Shown here piece after piece: positions 35,273 to 45,299 of a stretch of 64,000 nt of DNA. The position numbers and the translations under genes are program-made. Every line of letters begins with the position of its first letter. Position 1 is the first letter of the stretch. Under the pieces are notes generated by a model. The model was not told the origin of the DNA. It did not search any database and saw only the letters and a program-made list of their open reading frames with translations. Source of the DNA: Sympetrum striolatum (Eukaryota > Arthropoda > Insecta > Odonata > Libellulidae); the NCBI GenBank assembly GCA_947579665.1, contig OX388348.1:4898001-4962000 (forward strand), given 5' to 3'.

Positions 35273-37526
35273 TTTCAATTAAAGTTGCTTTTGGGGTAAT
35301 ATTAAAATAGATTATTGTATTTGCCTTGGAAAATTCTGTTCAAGGGTATGAATACTAATAAATTGATAAATGGGATAAGAATGAGCTCTCATGTGCATCA
35401 ACATGTACGCTATTTATGCCCTTTGATGGTGTAATAATCTTACAAGTACTAACCCATTATCTTGTCAGCTTGTATATTCTACATCCAGTCAATGTAATCT
35501 AATTCTAGTCAATGTAATCTTATTCTAGTCAATGTAATCTAATTCTAGTCAATGTAACCTAGATCTTGCATTTCTAATCATAGAATGAGCATAGAGAGCT
35601 CTCAAATTGACTAGCTGAAGTGTGTGCACTCCAATTTGTGATAATTCAGTTTGTCTCCCAAACATAAGCTTTAAAATTTTCTCCTAATCAATGCTGTTGT
35701 ACTCATGTTGATTCTGGAAAACCTTTGTTTTAATGCAATTAATATTTTATAAACAGAATCAAAACCAAACTGTTTTTCATGTACTGCACTAAAATGCATA
35801 TTGTTATCACTATATGGCGTGCATACATAATGTGTTTGGCTCGTATTCTTGCACAGTTTTTAAAATACCCGCTTATGATAGAACAGATATTTAAACATGA
35901 AGAAATGAAAATGTTGGCATAGAAAATTACGGGAATTTCATAATTTCTGATCTGTAGCAACCCTAATTATGCATAAAAGCTGTGTAGCATAGCTATGAAA
36001 GGCCTAAATTTTGCCACAAATTTTTGTGAATAAGCAAACTTTTACTGTTAGATTTCAGATACCATATTTCAAAAAAATTCCTCTTCTCAAGATATTTGTT
36101 ACAAAAATTGAGCAAATTTAATGTATTCTCTAGACAAGTTTGTTGCTGTTTAGCATCTTGATTTTTCTTTGCCTTTTTTATTAAATGCTCTGATTAATGC
36201 AAATGATTGAATTCAATACTTGAAAATTATATTGATTTGACATTAAAGATTTTCTTAAGACATTTTTCACACGAGTAGGAAACATTGCGGATTGATAATT
36301 AGGAGAATAAATTCATGCAATGGAAATATACTTGATATAGATTAGGTAGTCTATTGTTTGCATAACTTTTTCCAGTCTCTTTCTTCTTGCTTTTCCCCTA
36401 TCCTATCTTTCCTAGAACTCCAAAATAAGAGTATAACTAAAATATGAGTGACCTCTTTTTAACTACTTTCATCAGACAGGTCTGCTTATTGTCACTCCAT
36501 AATTCATTTTAGATTGATAGTCTGCTTTGCTCTGGCAATAATTGCTTGTGTCTGGATATTTTATTTGAATTTCTTGTTGCTTGTGCAAAGCAAGTTTTTA
36601 TTTGGAATTATGATTCAAGTCATTTTGTGATCCATATTTTATAATTTCTTCACAGTTAAATGGTTGCTCAAAGGATTATATATATACTAAGATATTTGTT
36701 CATTTTAAATTCAATTAAATTGTTATTTGATCTTATCAACTGAAATTAACTGGGATCTCATCATTAACTCTATTAACTCCACTAAGAAATATACATTGCT
36801 AGTAAATAATAATAATAGAATAAGAAAAAGAAAATAGAAAGAAAAACTTCATGCCAAATCACATTGATTTTATTGTTCATAGGCTCTTCATCAAAAAGGT
36901 AGATGGATGGATTATTTATTGAAAATTGATTTCGTATGGAGTTGCTACACATCAGTTGAATTCCTGAAATAATTTGTTCAATTTCATATTCAGGCAGTTA
37001 GGAATCTGATCAAGATTTAAAGCTAAGTTATTCTAGATAACTGGTTGCTCTTCTTTCCATCTTTACTGTAACTTTTAGATAAGTGCTCATGTACTTAATA
37101 ACTAAAAAAGTCTCCATTAAGAGTGAAGGATAAAATTCTAGGTGGTAATATTAGGGAAAATCATATGAATACAATGACTGCTAGTGGGCATGACATGAAA
37201 TTACACTGTCTAAACAAATTAACTTGTGATGTTACTGTGCTGATTATTTATGCCACTGCAACAAACTAAATCCAAGATTACCTCACTTTCAATAAATAAT
37301 CATACGGTGGTCACTATATCAGAAAAGTGTGAATATTGGAACTGTTTCTAGCAAAATTTTAACTTAACACACTACTGAATTTTAGTAACATAAAATAAGT
37401 GAGCTGTCAGAATAAGGTCAAGGTACACTGATTCGTAAAGCCTTCCTGCCCATACATTATGATTCTGGAACAAATTATCTCAAATAGCTAATTTTTTCAA
37501 ATGCACTGTAAAACCATAAATAATTT
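35273..37526. other. Gene-free stretch downstream of the EcKinase-like gene
   Basis: AT-rich. It holds a 20-bp tandem repeat (35484-35563). TTTATT at 36868-36873 and 36915-36920 gives AATAAA on the minus strand, about 610-660 bases beyond the EcKinase-like stop; these are possible but distant poly(A) signals. No other feature seen. Confidence 0.35.
35484..35563. repeat. 20-bp tandem repeat, four units
   Basis: The unit TCTAGTCAATGTAATCTAAT repeats four times with one to a few substitutions per unit, starting at 35484, 35504, 35524 and 35544. Confidence 0.85.
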
Positions 37527-38768
37527 TCATATATAACCAAGGTCATAGTAGTGTTTCACAAGTGACACCATCCTTTTACGTGCAACTTCTTTTGCCATGC
37601 CAACCTTATGCAGCCTTACTAGGTGGCCTAATGATGTATCTTCACAGTCCTCTAGATCTGGCGATTCATCAGGAGCAGTGTAGTAGAGAGGCACGAACAT
37701 CATGGCCATACCAAGACCAAAAAATGAATATTTCTGCATGTGGATTTCCAGCTGGTGGAAGGGGAACACAGCGACTGGGTCTCTACAGCCCAAGTTCTCT
37801 AACCATTTGACGAGGGTGGTGTGGTATTCTTTTAAAAGCTCTCCAAGATTATTTACTCTGACGACAGGTTCCACAGAAGTCATCAAAAAGTAAGATATGT
37901 CAGTAGCAGGAGAACTGTAGCGAATGGTTTGATAATCCACGAACTTCACTTCCCACCCCCTATCGGTGGACTTCCGAAACAACAAATTGTTGATCCATGT
38001 GTCGCCATGGTTAATGACGGCATATTCGTCTCTATCATTCGCCAAGCTGCCAATACGTTGAAAGTTACCATCTTTAATCAAACGGAAAAGTTTTTCTGCA
38101 GCTTCAGGATGGCACGTCTTCGTGGCTTCCCATACCGCCATGGCATTCATTTGGAACGATTTTGCGAGTGTCTTTTCGTTGCTCTTGCCGAGGAAAATCT
38201 CATCGGTGTGGTCGCACAGATAGCGAAAGTTGTCACCGTCTTTGAGCCTCATGGCGAACGAGAAAGAATGTAATTTGCCCAGAGAACGCATGACTAGTAG
38301 AGATTTTTCGAGATCTAATCCTTTTTCTCTGTCCAGCATGATGTAACCATCTTCCATGAGGTCCTCCAGGACGATAACTCCCCTTGTGCCCGCCGTAAGA
38401 GCCGAAAAACACTTGGGAATCACGCTTAGACCGTTCTCTTCCGATTTTGAATGCCTCTTTTGAAAACTTTCGAATGCTGGCCGAATAACGTTGAAGAAGT
38501 CCACCTCTCTCTGGAACAGCGCATCCGAACTGAACCCTTCCTTCCATACTTCATTCTGGATGGAGCTCTTTACGAAGAACGGGATATTAATGACCTCTCC
38601 GTCCCTCCTTTTCCCTTTGCCTTTGATACTGGAAGTGATGCTGAGGAAGTGCTCGCCCTTTTGCGTGTCGTTGTTCACTTCCAGATCCACATCTCCCTCG
38701 GCACCTTCATCTCTCAAAGCTTTTATTATTTGAAATCGCAGAAAATCGTCTATCTCTCCCGATTCCAT
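37527..38768 (-). CDS. EcKinase-like (CHK kinase-like, DUF1679/DUF227) protein
   Basis: An intact 413-codon single exon, the usual length for the family (about 400-430). EcKinase-like proteins are cytosolic kinases related to choline kinases. Some phosphorylate ecdysteroids, others are linked to detoxification; the substrate here is unknown. Seen: a putative ATP-binding Lys in PFFVKSSI (K67), Glu in FQREVDFF (E88), the hinge VIVLEDL (131-137), the catalytic HGDTWINNLLF (254-264, Asp and Asn present), and FVDYQ (276-280) followed by D290 in PATDISYFL, the metal-binding Asp set. All key residues are intact. An upstream GTG could extend the frame by two codons, but ATG at 38768 is the first Met. 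A possible acceptor CTGCAG lies 8 bases before it, so a 5' UTR intron is likely. Confidence 0.92.
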   Translation of the reverse strand: MESGEIDDFLRFQIIKALRDEGAEGDVDLEVNNDTQKGEHFLSITSSIKGKGKRRDGEVINIPFFVKSSIQNEVWKEGFSSDALFQREVDFFNVIRPAFESFQKRHSKSEENGLSVIPKCFSALTAGTRGVIVLEDLMEDGYIMLDREKGLDLEKSLLVMRSLGKLHSFSFAMRLKDGDNFRYLCDHTDEIFLGKSNEKTLAKSFQMNAMAVWEATKTCHPEAAEKLFRLIKDGNFQRIGSLANDRDEYAVINHGDTWINNLLFRKSTDRGWEVKFVDYQTIRYSSPATDISYFLMTSVEPVVRVNNLGELLKEYHTTLVKWLENLGCRDPVAVFPFHQLEIHMQKYSFFGLGMAMMFVPLYYTAPDESPDLEDCEDTSLGHLVRLHKVGMAKEVARKRMVSLVKHYYDLGYI

Positions 38769-38776
38769 GATCACAA

Positions 38777-40574
38777 CTGCAGAACTAGCATTCTGAAGGG
38801 AGAATGGAAATTTTTGCCGATGTTATCTCATTTTATCTCTCCTCTATTCAGCTCGTTTTATTACACAGTAATCACACGTGATGAAATCTCTCGAGAAGTT
38901 TTGCAGTCTCAAGACAACGGAAGATTGACGGATGGCGTTCAAGCGAAGCAGCTTGTGACGTATCTACTGTCGTCGATCGTAGCTTGTCGTAGAATTTTAT
39001 GCAAAGGCTTAAATGAAATGATTGGCGTGTTCAAGACTTTCTCCGCTTCGACGATCATGCCCTCGTTCTTGACCTTAAAAGGTCATGCGCAGATGTTTTC
39101 AAGTTTATATCGTGAAAGACCTATGTTAACTTAAACGCGCGAAAATTTTAGTTATGGAAAAATGTGTAGGATCGTTTTCCTTAATTACCCTTAAAAAAAT
39201 GACGCTCTTCCGCTTTTTTTAAACAAAACATTTTAATCCTCACTAATGTAAAATGAATCAACTACTAACGCTAATAATCTTCCCCGTACGCATTTAAAAG
39301 AAAAATCACCGGAAAAAATACTACAACTTGCTATCAATAAACCCTGGAATACTCCAATAACAGCTCCGGAGTTCCAATTTTCCCTAAGTTTATGTATCGA
39401 AGTTCACAAGCTAGATCGGCGAAACAACGATTGAAGAGTATGAAACTTTTGGAAATAACAAGGAAGAGGATGGGTGAATTTCTGTTGGAAATACATGGAA
39501 AATCAATGAGGCAATCTTCCGCCAAGCCTATATAAATCAAGAAAATTAATTGCAGTTTTCGCCGATAGATAAATCAAGTGTATTAGAAATCTGTTTCAGA
39601 TTTGTTAAAAATTAAGAAGGCGCTAATTGAGACCTTCAGCCCGCCGAGATCACCTTATCTCGTCCGACTAAATCGGTGTAACATGATTGCCACTCAGATC
39701 AGTAATTTGTATTCCTTTATTTTAAGTTCGGCCGAATCTATTTTCCCCAATGTCACTACAACAAAGAAAATAAGAAAGCTTCGCGATCTAGAATATCGTA
39801 AGATAGAAAATCGCTGATAATATCTCGGAAATATACTATGTATTAGTTTCCGCATTCGAACCCGGGTCTCTCACAAATAAGTATTCAGGAGCTTTCTATC
39901 ACCTTGCAGTGTACTGCATACCTGTGAACGAAAATGCTTCGCAACAGGATATACGGGGCAAGTGTATAGTGAAATTGAAAGCTTATGGCCTTTGGACAGG
40001 AGCTATTTTCTAGTCTAGACAAGTCAGCCATCTAGATATAGTGGTGGGTATTGGTCACCTAGTAAAAACAACGTATCACAATTTATGTTCGAAAGTGAGA
40101 GAAACAGAGACTCTGTTATACTGATAATATACGCTTATATACTATGCAGTCAGGGGTCATAAGCTTTCAATTTATCTATACTTGGATAATGGATGAATAG
40201 GCGATGTGCAGTTTAGTTGAAAGAATTTATATTTAATACAATATAACGAATAAAGCATTAGACGATGTATTTCAAATATATGAAATGTTTCAAATATACT
40301 TGTAATTTTAAATATGTTAAGAAATGGACACCGAATACACTTCACGTAGCCAAACAAGGGAAGAAGCATGCAATGACTTATATATCTAATTAAAAATGAT
40401 CCAAATTGAAAGACAACCTCTTCCACCAATTTTGAGCTTTTTTGTATGTATACCCCAGAACACATACTTCTTCAAGGGGCACCGCAGATATGTAACCATT
40501 GGTTGTTGAATGACACAAACGGTTTTATGAGGGTCGGGAAGAAGTCGAAGATGATGAGCGTGCCGGTCGACCTG
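38777..40574 (-). other. Probable 5' UTR intron of the EcKinase-like gene (inferred)
   Basis: On the minus strand a CTGCAG acceptor ends at 38777, and a donor-like GAA|GTATGT lies near 40460 downstream of a TATA box. No coding exon was seen between. Open frames on the plus strand here (up to 227 codons, 38451-39134) are mostly antisense to the kinase. A lone B-box-like core (CGGGTTCGAATGC on minus) lies near 39852-39864. Confidence 0.25.
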
Positions 40575-40614
40575 TGTCTGAAAGAACTTCATGTCTTGAG
40601 CATCGTCTTTTATA
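40575..40614 (-). promoter_or_regulatory. Candidate TATA/Inr promoter for the minus strand
   Basis: The minus strand has TATAAAAG at 40607-40614 and, about 35 bases downstream, TTTCAGAC (A at 40579), an initiator-like sequence. The only minus-strand gene downstream is the EcKinase-like gene, 1.8 kb away, which would need a 5' UTR intron. No transcript evidence is available. Confidence 0.35.
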
Positions 40615-40619
40615 GTCAC

Positions 40620-41925
40620 GTTTTTGGTTTAGGAAGGAAGAGTCGCTTGACGAAATATTTCGGGTTACCCTCGGCGAAACGCCTAGAAATGGACTCTACG
40701 AATTAATTCGGGATACTCACCAGCGCACAATCGAACACCCATTGCAACCAAATGTCTAGATAAAATAAGGAAAACAAATAGGTAAACGGGGATAGATTAT
40801 CAAGTCTCTTACACCACGCCAATGTACAAGGCCCCTGGAATCTGAAGGAACTGTTTCAATTCGTGTGCTACCCTGATAATGTGGTGGTTTTCGTAAGAGT
40901 GCTCCTGCAGATCGCCGTGAAATCTCCGAATCCAGTTTCACTGTCATTTTTGTGATGTGGGGAAGTCTATAATAACAGTTGGCCTCATTCATTTTAAATT
41001 CCGACTAATCATATTAAAACGTTTGTAAAGACGGTTTTAAATAGTTATTTGATACTTTTTATGTAATGGACGTGGAATTAAGAAAATGTTACCGAAATTT
41101 CTGTATTTAAATTCTAAACTATGGATGATAGAATTGACCTCGAGAAATATTCACATCTGACAACTTTAGCTGACAGTTATTTTACAGGCTCGTAGTTAAG
41201 TCTGTAGCATTCTATGACATAATCAAATTTTCTTCGACTGGTTGTTTATAGTCATTGAGTTGTAGAATAACATTGCGAGAGGGTAGATAAACAATCACGA
41301 TAGTTGAAAACACTATCAGTGTAAAGATACATGAATGCGAGAGAACATACCGCTACTGACATTCAACATCGATTGAGTGAATCCTACGGGTGTTCCATAA
41401 TGTTCGATGGAAAGTGCATCAAAGCTTTGGATCGTTCCAAAGCGCCCGATGAAGGGATGTGTCCTAGATGTCAGACCTATCATTTTGCAGAACATGTTTG
41501 CAAAAGTTAGAGAAGGTCATCGATTTTCTATTATCTTTCCTTAGATTTCACTGAGGTTTTAAAGAAAAGTTGTTTATAATTGTGAAAGGATAGAGGGATG
41601 CTGAGGTAGGGAATCATTTTCTTGAGCTTTGTCAGCAGGCCCAATTGTGTCTCTCTGCAGTATTGCAACAAATAAATTTATAGAGGAATACATTTGATCG
41701 TTTCATATATGCAAACATTAGTCCTAAATGACTGCCTCCTTTTGCAGCATCACCTCAAGATTTGCGTCTCAATTGTTCAAGAGTTGAAAAATTCGGCGTA
41801 CACTACCAGAAACCTCAGATGGAGGAATCAAATCTATGGGTTCTGACAATGCTATCAAAACTTTATGGCACGAATCGGTGATTATATTATATATATATAA
41901 GGCGTTCAAAAGTTTCAGCGATTAT
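40620..41925. other. Gene-free stretch
   Basis: No supportable feature in this AT-rich stretch. Confidence 0.35.
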
Positions 41926-42813
41926 TACTTTCTCCATATACGAAGTATAGAGAAAGTATTGTTTTCATGAAAAAAATCGACTTCGAGATTTCAACGGAAA
42001 TACATGTTTTGGGGTCCCTAGAACACGTTTTGACCATTTTTGGAATGTCTGTGTGTATGTGTGTGTGTGATAGTGGGCGCTCTAACGTGAAAACTATTAG
42101 TCGTATCAATACCAAACTTCATATATAGTACTGTGGTGTGTGCTGTCAGAGTCGATTAGTTTTTGGAGTCAATCGGTTAACCGGAAATCGAGCTTCATTC
42201 ATCAAAGCTCATTTCCGGTTTTCAAAGTTATTCGTGAAATACTGATAAAACGGAAGTAGCTGATTATGTACTTTGTGGGCGCTCAAACTAAAAAACTATT
42301 AATCGGATCAACACCAAATTTCATATATAATATTATGGTTGGTGTCGTAAGAGTTGATTAGTTTTTGGAGTAAATCGGTTAACCGAAAGTCGAGCTTCAT
42401 TCTTCAAAGCTCATTTCCAGTTTTCAAAATATCTCCATAAATAATATATTTAGGTACAATTTATAAATTATAAAGTTTTAGAAAATGTATTTTACTATAA
42501 CTTTTGTATGAAACATATTTTTGTATCACTGAGTGTGTAGGAGTTATTTGTGAAATACTGATAAACCGGAAGTTGCTGATTATCTACGTTGTGGGCGCTC
42601 TGGGCGCTCGGGCGAAAGGCCATTTCATCGTTTTTCATCGAACATGTCCCGAAAAACATTATTGATAATGTTAGTGACGTAAAAGATAATATAGTATAAA
42701 TTAATCACTTATCTTCCAAGTTTAGATTGAATATAGAGTACGAAAATACTGTCGTAGATAAATATTTACATCTTATATATGGAGAAAGTCATGTGCTGGC
42801 TATATCAGATTTT
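41926..42813 (-). mobile_element. Helentron/HINE-like element, copy 1
   Basis: Bounded on the plus strand by TACTTTCTC...GAGAAAGTA (a terminal hairpin: 9-bp stem, CA bulge, 5-bp TATAC/GTATA stem, GAA loop) and at the other end by TATATGGAGAAAGTCATG ... CATCAGATTTT. ACTTTCTCCATATA and TATATGGAGAAAGT form subterminal inverted repeats. A short TG-rich tract follows at 42047-42069. Read on the minus strand this is the layout of HINE/DINE-1 elements: subterminal repeat, microsatellite, 3' hairpin. It abuts copy 2 with no spacer. No coding capacity. Confidence 0.6.
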
Positions 42814-42943
42814 TACTTTCTCCATATACGAAGTATAGAGAAAGTATTGTTTTCATGAAAAAATTCGACTTCGAGATTTCAACGGAAATACACGTTTTGG
42901 GGTCCCTAGAACACGTTTTGACCATTTTCTGAATGATGTCTGT

Positions 42944-43042
<99 letters not shown>

Positions 43043-44436
43043 TGTGTGTGTGTGTATGTGTGTGTGTGATAATATGCGTTCTAACTCGAAAACTAAAAGT
43101 CGTATCAATACCAAACTTCATATATAGTACTGTTGTGTGTGCTGTCAGAGTTGATTAGTTTTTGGAGTAAATCCGTTAACCGGAAGTCGAGCTTTATTCA
43201 TTAAAGCTCATTTCCGGTTTTCAAAATATCTCCATAAATATTATATATACGTCTATTGTATTACTTATAAAAGTTTTAGATAGTATAATTTACTATAACT
43301 TTTGTATTTAACATATTTTTGTATCACCGGTTCATTAGGAGTTATTCGTGAAATACTGATAAACCGGAAGAAGATGATTATGTACTTTGTGGGCGCTCTA
43401 ACATGAAAACTATTTGTCGGATCAACACCAAATTTCATACATAGTACTTTTATTACAGTCGTTAGAGTTGATTAGTTTTTGGAGTAAATCGGCTGACCGG
43501 AAGTCGAGCTTCATTCTTCAAAGCTCATTTCCGGTTTTCAAAATATCTCCATTAATATGATATTTAGGTATATACTATTATTTTAAATGTTGTAGAAAAT
43601 TTATTTTACTATAACTTTTGTATGAAACATATTTTTGCATCACTGATTGTTTAGGAGTTATCCATGAAATACTGATAAACCGGAAGTTGCTGATTATGTA
43701 CGTTGTGTAAAGCTCATTTCTGGTTTTCAAAATATATCCATAAATATGATATATTGGTATATTGTATTCCTTATAAAAGTTTTAGATAATATAATTTACT
43801 ATAACTTTTGTATTTAACATATTTTTGTATAACCGGTTGATTAGGAGTTATTCGTGAAATACTGATAAACCGGATGAATATAATTATGTACTTTGTGGGC
43901 GCTCTAACATGAAAACTATTTGTCGGATCAACACCAAATTTCATACATAGTACTTTTATTACAGTCGTTAGAGTTGTTTAGTTTTTGGAGTGAATCGGTT
44001 AACCGGAAGTTGAGCTTAATTCTTCAAAGCTCATTTCCGGTTTTCAAAATATCTCCATTGATATGGTATTTAGGTATATACTATTATTTGTAAAAGTTTT
44101 AGAAAATGTAATGTACTATAACTTTTGGTTGAAACATAGTTTTGTATCACTGATTGTGTAGGAGTTATTCATGAAATGCTGATAAACCGGAAGTTGCTGA
44201 TTATGTACTTTGTGGGCGCTCTGGGCTCTATGGGCGAAAGGCCAATTTCATCGTTTTTCATCGATCATGTCCCGTAAAAATTATTTATCATGTTTTTGGC
44301 ATCAAAGATAATATATAATATTAATAACTCAAATTCCAAGTTTAGATGGAATATAGAGTTCGAAATTATGGCGGTAGATAAATATTTACATCTTATATAT
44401 ATGGAGAAAGTCATGTGCTGGCCACATCAGATTTTT
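42814..44436 (-). mobile_element. Helentron/HINE-like element, copy 2, internally expanded
   Basis: It has the same hairpin end as copy 1 and the same CATGTGCTGGCCACATCAG end. The TG tract is expanded to about 130 bases. The interior repeats a roughly 310-500-base module several times; recognisable module marks are GTTAACCGGAAGTCGAGC, AAAGCTCATTTCCGG, ACTATAACTTTTGTAT and GGGCGCTCTAAC. Confidence 0.65.
42939..43069. repeat. (TG)n microsatellite
   Basis: About 130 bases of nearly pure TG with a few A interruptions near its right end. It occupies the same place as the short TG tracts in copies 1 and 3 of the flanking element. The long Thr-His and Cys-Val frames through it are artefacts. Confidence 0.95.
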
Positions 44437-44526
44437 GTAGTTTGTGATACGGCTAGGCTTTATCCTAGGGGCTTTATGAATGACCATCGTGAATCTGTAT
44501 TTATTCAATGCTGAAATCTTCCTTTT

Positions 44527-45004
44527 TACTTTCTCCATATACAAGTACGTAGTGTAGAGAAAGTATTGTTTTCATGAAAAAATCGACTTCGAGATTTTAA
44601 CGGAAATACATGTTTTGGAGTCCCTAGAACACGTTTTGACCATTTTCGGAATGATGTATGTGTGTGTATGCTTGTGGGCGCTCTAACGTAAAACCTATTA
44701 GCAGTATCAATACCAAACTTCATATATAGCACTGTGGTGGGTGCTGTCAGAGCTGATTAGTTTTTGGAGTAAATCGGTTAACCGGAAGTCGAGCTTTATT
44801 CTTCGAAGCAAATTACCGTTTTTGCAAAATTCCTCCATTAATCTGATGTTTAGGTATATACAGTTATCTACAAAAATTAAAAACATGTATTTGTATGTAT
44901 CTTCCAAGTTTAGATTGAATCTAGAGTTCGAAAATACTGTCGTAGATAAATATTTACATCTTATATATGGAGAAAGTCATGTGCTGGCCACATCAGATTT
45001 TTTT
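44527..45004 (-). mobile_element. Helentron/HINE-like element, copy 3, internally deleted
   Basis: Starts TACTTTCTCCATATACAAGT with a decayed hairpin and ends GGAGAAAGTCATGTGCTGGC then CACATCAGATTTTT. At 478 bp it lacks most of the internal modules present in copy 2. Confidence 0.6.
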
Positions 45005-45281
45005 CATAGGTTCTTCTTTCATATCAGACCTTAGTTCGGAATATTCCTCGAACGCTTAAGTCCGATGCGAAATCAAGGGACAAATAGCCAAATGTCCTTT
45101 ACGACTTAGTTGACAAAGGGTTGGCGTTTGTCGGAAGGCGTTTGACGCGATCGGCGTAGCTAGGGGCGACGCGATATCAGTCAAAGCAAAGTGGACCGCC
45201 AACTGCTTCATTTTGGGTGCATATCGCAGATCCTGCTGACATGGCTACTTCTTTCCACCGTATTCCTGACTCTTCTCCACC
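45005..45281 (+). promoter_or_regulatory. CpG-containing promoter/5' UTR region of the GPCR gene
   Basis: This stretch is richer in GC and CpG than its surroundings and lies directly upstream of the candidate start codon at 45282. No TATA box was seen. It contains an upstream ORF (45241-45285). Confidence 0.35.
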
Positions 45282-45285
45282 ATGA
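45241..45285 (+). CDS. Upstream ORF overlapping the GPCR start
   Basis: ATG at 45241 opens a 14-codon frame (MATSFHRIPDSSPP) whose TGA at 45283-45285 overlaps the candidate GPCR start as ATGA. If the leader is transcribed as shown, the receptor would depend on leaky scanning or reinitiation. This rests on the candidate first exon being right. Confidence 0.3.
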   Translation: MATSFHRIPDSSPP

Positions 45286-45299
45286 CTTTGCTCCTCACG
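45282..45299 (+). CDS. Candidate first coding exon of the GPCR (6 codons)
   Basis: ATG in a strong context (CCACCATGA) encodes M-T-L-L-L-T and is followed by the donor GTGAGTGG in phase 0, exactly the phase required by the next exon at 46854. The resulting N-terminus is very short. Confidence 0.5.

Noticed and set aside
38451..39134. 227-codon plus-strand frame
   Set aside because: Mostly antisense to the intact EcKinase-like CDS; no domain, no splice support.
42800..43127. Long Thr-His and Cys-Val open frames
   Set aside because: They are translations of the (TG)n microsatellite in a non-coding element.
41926..45004. Cut-and-paste DNA transposon for the ACTTTCTCC family
   Set aside because: The inverted repeats are subterminal at one end, the other end is a hairpin, no target duplication was seen and copies abut head to tail.
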